From Alphaproteobacteria bacterium (GTDB lineage: Bacteria; Pseudomonadota; Alphaproteobacteria; Micavibrionales; UBA2020), in assembly GCA_030682495.1 (NCBI GenBank), contig JAUXOC010000057.1:162486-198001 (forward strand): a stretch of 35,516 bases of DNA, written 5' to 3'. Each line of letters starts with the position of its first letter. Position 1 is the stretch's first letter. Positions 31,898 to 35,516 of the stretch are shown piece by piece. The position numbers and the translations under genes are program-made. The notes under the pieces were generated by a model. That model saw nothing but the letters and a program-made list of their open reading frames with translations. It did no database searches and was not told the origin of the DNA.

Positions 31898-34078
31898 ATG
31901 TCGACCTTAAATGTTAAGCTGAGCCAGACCGTCGTTAACAAAAACCACCAGTTGGATGATGGCTCTCCCGCTGCTACGCTCGGCGATATTTTTGCGCAGA
32001 ACGTTATTGTTAAAAAGGCCGTGATGGATGCAACGTATTGGATAAATTCCCTCCACCAAAGCGGCAACAAGTACACGTTCAAACACGATGGCGGCATCCA
32101 AAAGGTGATGACCGGAAGCCATAACCCTCACAGCATGACAGCCCACGCGACAGAAATTGTCACAACGGTGCCACAGACTTTAAAAGAAACTGTCCGCGGC
32201 TCTATGAACATGACCTACGATTATGATTCGATATGGGATACGGGCGGCACCGTAACCTCTTATCTCGCAGAGGTGCTCGTCGCTGATCCCGATTTCGGGC
32301 GTATTTCTTCCGGCTTTACCGGCAACCTGAACTATGATTCCAGCTATAACCTTTCCGGAACCTTATCAAGCCTCACGCTCACCGCGCAAAAACATATAAA
32401 ACAAGTAAAAATAGAGGGCGCACTCAATATCGGCGGCAACCTCAATGCCATTGCATCAGGCGCATCGCCGTCGATGAATGGCACTGTGACGCACTACAAT
32501 GAAAGCTATGTTGATGGCAGTTATATCGACTTCAGCGGGTCGCTGGCAGCAAACCAAAACACAAGCTTCAGCCTTGCCACCTTGGCGGATACGAACAACT
32601 GGACGCTGCCCGATACCCTCAACATCGATCTGCCAAAGATTCTATACCAAGACTGGGTTATCAATACGGGGACAGGGAATGACACGCTGACACTAAAAGG
32701 CGGCGGTGGCAGACTCTTTGCCAATGCCGGCGCCCATGACGATTACGTCATTTTACTGGATAACGCGCCCATCGTCGATGGCGGCAGCGGAACAGACACC
32801 CTGGAAATACGTTTCAGCGGCGGGCTAAATATGCTGAACGTATCGAATTTCGAAAACCTTGTGCTGGGTGGCAAAGCAAGCATTAACGGCACTGGCAACG
32901 CAGACGATAACACCATCACCGGCAACGACGGTAAAAACACCCTCGACGGTGGCGGCGGAGTCGATACCTTGATCGGCGGCAAAGGCGATGACGTTTATAT
33001 CGTCGCAGACAGCCTTACGACAATCATTGAAACCGCCGTCGGCGGGAAGAAGGATCAGATTCTCACCTCTGTCAGCTACATCCTGCCGGATCACATCGAA
33101 CTTCTCACCCTCACCGGTACAGACGACATCGACGGCACGGGGAATGCTCTAAAAAATATTGTTACAGGAAACAGCGGCAGCAATACACTTGACGGCGGCG
33201 GTGGTGGCGACACCCTGATTGGCGGGGTTGGTGATGATGTTTATATCGTGCGCGACGCCAAGGATAAAATCACCGAAAAAGCAGCCGAAGGCCATGACCG
33301 GATTGACACAACAGTCAACAAATACAGTCTCGCCAAGCTGGCTGAAATCGAAGACCTCGGTTTTATCGGAATCGGCAATGCCGCGCTGACCGGAAACGCC
33401 AAGGCGAATTCCCTGCAGGGCGGCGTTGGTAACGATACGCTTGACGGCGGCAAAGGCGCCGACGCAATGGCAGGCGGTGACGGTGACGACATTTACTTCA
33501 TTGACGATGTGCTGGACACAGTCCTTGAATTCGACGGTGAAGGATACGATAAAGCATTTTCATCTGTTTCTTATGCACTCTCCGATTACATCGAGGAACT
33601 GGCCCTGACCGGAAAACTGCATATAAATGGCACCGGCAACGCTGAAAATAACCTTTTAACCGGAAACGCCGGCAATAACATACTCTCGGGGCTTGATGGT
33701 AACGACATTCTCGATGGCCTTGGCGGCAATGACCGCTATATCGGCGGCAGTGGCAACGATACATTCCGCCTGAGCACGGCACCCAATGCAAAGTCTAACG
33801 TGAACACGATTGAAGATTTCACAACTGGCGAAGACAGCATAGAAATCAATACCTCTGCGTTCAAATGGAAAGGTGCGACGCTAGGCGAGCTGTTGCAAGA
33901 CAACTTCGGCTCCAACGACACCGGGATCGCCGAAACAACGGATCAGCGTCTGATATACAACAATGTCACAGGCCAAATGTTCTATGACGCCGACGGGAGC
34001 GGACGCGGCAAGGCGGTTCTCGTGGCCGTATTCGAGAACGCACCCGATCTGCAGCATACCGACATTACGTTGTACTAG
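31898..34078 (+). CDS. RTX-repeat protein, probable type I secretion substrate
   Basis: The 726-residue protein has no signal peptide. Residues 1-250 are unrecognised, rich in Ser, Thr, Asn and short beta strands. Then come calcium-binding GGxGxDxxx nonapeptides in four modules of about 80-87 residues, starting near 330, 411, 490 and 577. Each runs GTGN..N.LTGN, TLDGG.G.DTLIGG.GDD.Y.V, then a spacer ending in IE.L.LTG. The C-terminal 100 residues (NTIEDFTTGEDSIEINTSAF, then DQRLIYNNVTGQMFYDADGSG) are the usual end of RTX proteins that carry the type I secretion signal. No ABC transporter or membrane fusion protein gene is in the window. The ribosome-binding site is weak. Possible roles are adhesion, enzyme or surface layer; no catalytic motif was found. 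Confidence 0.85.
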   Translation: MSTLNVKLSQTVVNKNHQLDDGSPAATLGDIFAQNVIVKKAVMDATYWINSLHQSGNKYTFKHDGGIQKVMTGSHNPHSMTAHATEIVTTVPQTLKETVRGSMNMTYDYDSIWDTGGTVTSYLAEVLVADPDFGRISSGFTGNLNYDSSYNLSGTLSSLTLTAQKHIKQVKIEGALNIGGNLNAIASGASPSMNGTVTHYNESYVDGSYIDFSGSLAANQNTSFSLATLADTNNWTLPDTLNIDLPKILYQDWVINTGTGNDTLTLKGGGGRLFANAGAHDDYVILLDNAPIVDGGSGTDTLEIRFSGGLNMLNVSNFENLVLGGKASINGTGNADDNTITGNDGKNTLDGGGGVDTLIGGKGDDVYIVADSLTTIIETAVGGKKDQILTSVSYILPDHIELLTLTGTDDIDGTGNALKNIVTGNSGSNTLDGGGGGDTLIGGVGDDVYIVRDAKDKITEKAAEGHDRIDTTVNKYSLAKLAEIEDLGFIGIGNAALTGNAKANSLQGGVGNDTLDGGKGADAMAGGDGDDIYFIDDVLDTVLEFDGEGYDKAFSSVSYALSDYIEELALTGKLHINGTGNAENNLLTGNAGNNILSGLDGNDILDGLGGNDRYIGGSGNDTFRLSTAPNAKSNVNTIEDFTTGEDSIEINTSAFKWKGATLGELLQDNFGSNDTGIAETTDQRLIYNNVTGQMFYDADGSGRGKAVLVAVFENAPDLQHTDITLY

Positions 34079-34100
34079 GCACAAAGCACCCACAAAAAAA

Positions 34101-34128
34101 GCCGGAGAAAATTCTCCGGCTTTTTTTG
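34101..34128. terminator. Bidirectional intrinsic terminator between RTX gene and typA
   Basis: GCCGGAGAA (34101-34109) pairs with TTCTCCGGC (34112-34120). It is flanked by seven A on the left and seven T on the right, so it can stop both converging transcripts. Confidence 0.92.
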
Positions 34129-34143
34129 TTTCTGCCTCTTTGC

Positions 34144-35516
34144 TTAGCCCGCTTCGGCGACTTTTTCGGCGCGTTTGCGTTCGTTGGGGTCGAGGATGCG
34201 TTTGCGCAGGCGGATGGTTTTGGGCGTGACTTCGACGAGTTCGTCGTCGGAGATATAGGTAATCGCCTGTTCCAGCGTCAGGATGCGTGGCGGGATCAGC
34301 TTGACCATTTCGTCGGTGCCGGAGGCGCGAACGTTGGTGAGTTTTTTGCCTTTCAGCACGTTGACGGGCAGATCGTTGTCGCGATTGTGTTCGCCGACGA
34401 TCATGCCTTCGTAGACGTCAGTGCCGGGCAGCACCATGATGACGCCGCGCTCTTCAAGGTTCCAGAGGTCATAGGCCGTGGCCTGTCCCGTGCTCATGGC
34501 GATCAAGACGCCGGTGCGGCGGCCATCGACGTTGCCCTTGAACGGCGCATAGCCGTGGAACAGACGGTTGATGATGCCGGTGCCGCGCGTGTCGGTGAGA
34601 AATTCGCCGTGATAGCCGATCAGGCCGCGCGTCGGGGCGATAAAGGTCATTTTGACCTTGCCCGCGCCGGAGGGCTGCATGGACATCATCTCGCCCTTGC
34701 GCAGCGCCATTTTTTGCACAACCGTACCCGAATATTCCTGATCGACGTCGATCATGACTTCTTCGATCGGCTCCAGCTTTTCGCCTGTTTCTTCGTCGGT
34801 TTTGTAAAGGACGCGCGGGCGGCCGATCATCAGCTCGAAGCCTTCGCGGCGCATGGTTTCGATCAACACCGACATCTGAAGTTCTCCGCGGCCGAAGACT
34901 TCGAACGTCTCGGATGTCTGGCCGTCTTTGACTTTCATCGCCACGTTGGTTTCCGCTTCGCGGAACAGGCGGTCGCGGATCATGCGGGAGGTGACTTTTT
35001 TCCCCTCCTTGCCCGCGAAAGGCCCGTCGTTGACCGAGAAGGACATCGAAATCGTCGGCGGGTCAATCGGCTGCGCCGGCAATGCCGCCATCACGCTGAG
35101 GTCACAAATTGTATTGGCCACGGTGGTTTCGGTCATGCCTGCAACAGAAACAATATCGCCAGCAAGCGCTTCGTCCAGCGGCACGCGGTCAATGCCGCGG
35201 AAGGCAAGGATTTTGGTCACGCGCGAGGTTTCGACCTGCGTGTTGTCAAGGTCGAGGCCTTTGACGTTCTGGTTGGTTTTGACCGTGCCCGACATGATAC
35301 GGCCCGTGACAAGACGTCCCAGATAAGGATTGTTTTCGATGAGCGTGACCAGCATGGAGAACGGCGCGGCTGTTTCAACGACCGGCGCGGGTACATACTG
35401 GCAGATCAGATCGAAGAGCGGCGCCATATCCTTGCGCTCGCCTTCCAGCGTCGTCGAAGCCCAGCCGTCGCGGCCGGAGGCGTAAAGCACGGGGAAGTCC
35501 ATCTGTTCGTCGGTGG
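34144..35516 (-). CDS. typA: Translational GTPase TypA/BipA, C-terminal part (partial)
   Basis: The 457 visible residues run from the end of the GTPase domain to the stop; the start and the G1-G4 motifs lie beyond the right edge. The frame enters as TDEQMDFPVLYASGRDGWA, which is the end of the G domain. Domain II follows (RLVTGRIMSGTVKTNQ), then the EF-G-like domains III and V (GRGELQMSVLIETMRREGFEL, GLIGYHGEFLTDTRGTGI), and the BipA-specific C-terminal domain (ERGVIMVLPGTDVYEGMIVGEH). The end is a Lys/Arg/Glu-rich tail. BipA/TypA binds 70S ribosomes and helps assemble the 50S subunit under stress and cold. It faces the RTX gene across the shared terminator. Confidence 0.96.
   Translation of the reverse strand, partial: TDEQMDFPVLYASGRDGWASTTLEGERKDMAPLFDLICQYVPAPVVETAAPFSMLVTLIENNPYLGRLVTGRIMSGTVKTNQNVKGLDLDNTQVETSRVTKILAFRGIDRVPLDEALAGDIVSVAGMTETTVANTICDLSVMAALPAQPIDPPTISMSFSVNDGPFAGKEGKKVTSRMIRDRLFREAETNVAMKVKDGQTSETFEVFGRGELQMSVLIETMRREGFELMIGRPRVLYKTDEETGEKLEPIEEVMIDVDQEYSGTVVQKMALRKGEMMSMQPSGAGKVKMTFIAPTRGLIGYHGEFLTDTRGTGIINRLFHGYAPFKGNVDGRRTGVLIAMSTGQATAYDLWNLEERGVIMVLPGTDVYEGMIVGEHNRDNDLPVNVLKGKKLTNVRASGTDEMVKLIPPRILTLEQAITYISDDELVEVTPKTIRLRKRILDPNERKRAEKVAEAG

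Overview
The window looks like chromosomal DNA of a GC-rich alphaproteobacterium. The main clues are a divK-pleD pair convergent with rpmG, an EipB/DUF1849 envelope protein, a ChrR-type anti-sigma factor, a priA / transaldolase / DUF484 / xerC cluster, and a likely CtrA box next to a GANTC site in front of divK. The exact order cannot be fixed from sequence alone; Rhodospirillales or Micavibrionales-like is a guess.

Layout. 1-834: end of an ECF sigma factor overlapping its ChrR-like anti-sigma factor. 1025-5225: rpmG, pleD, divK, eipB and a second, small diguanylate cyclase, a signalling and envelope block. 5300-6879: a HAD phosphatase and an ankyrin protein under one promoter. 7008-11719: a leftward group with aspS, a glycine/D-amino-acid-oxidase-like flavoenzyme and a membrane protein of unknown function. 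11794-19815: housekeeping RNA and DNA genes (rnd, ppx, sixA-like, priA, transaldolase, DUF484, xerC). Palindromic repeats sit between the two convergent pairs rnd/ppx and sixA/priA. 20040-25742: a nuclease-like SNase protein, then a leftward run dnaX - ybaB - degenerate HD protein - xthA - ankyrin protein. 25854-28973: a putrescine-type gamma-glutamylation operon (puuA-like, puuB-like, DUF1428).

The accessory part is 29186-31127. A tRNA-Thr(CGU) gene is followed by a very small integrated element of about 1.9 kb. It is bounded by a 19-bp near-identical repeat of the tRNA 3' end and carries paired GTMGGTA repeats near both ends. It holds a single gene: the N-terminal DNA-binding part of a P4-type integrase joined in frame to an AT-rich PD-(D/E)XK-like nuclease segment, with no recombinase catalytic domain. 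I consider this the most interesting locus. It is either a decayed island whose internal deletion made a fusion gene, or an unusual nuclease carrying an integrase arm-binding domain.

After the element come a small MESH1-like alarmone hydrolase, a large RTX-repeat protein probably exported by a type I system encoded elsewhere, and the C-terminal three quarters of typA/bipA. The degenerate HD protein in the dnaX group and the intact small hydrolase make two HD-fold proteins of alarmone-hydrolase appearance in one window, one apparently dead.
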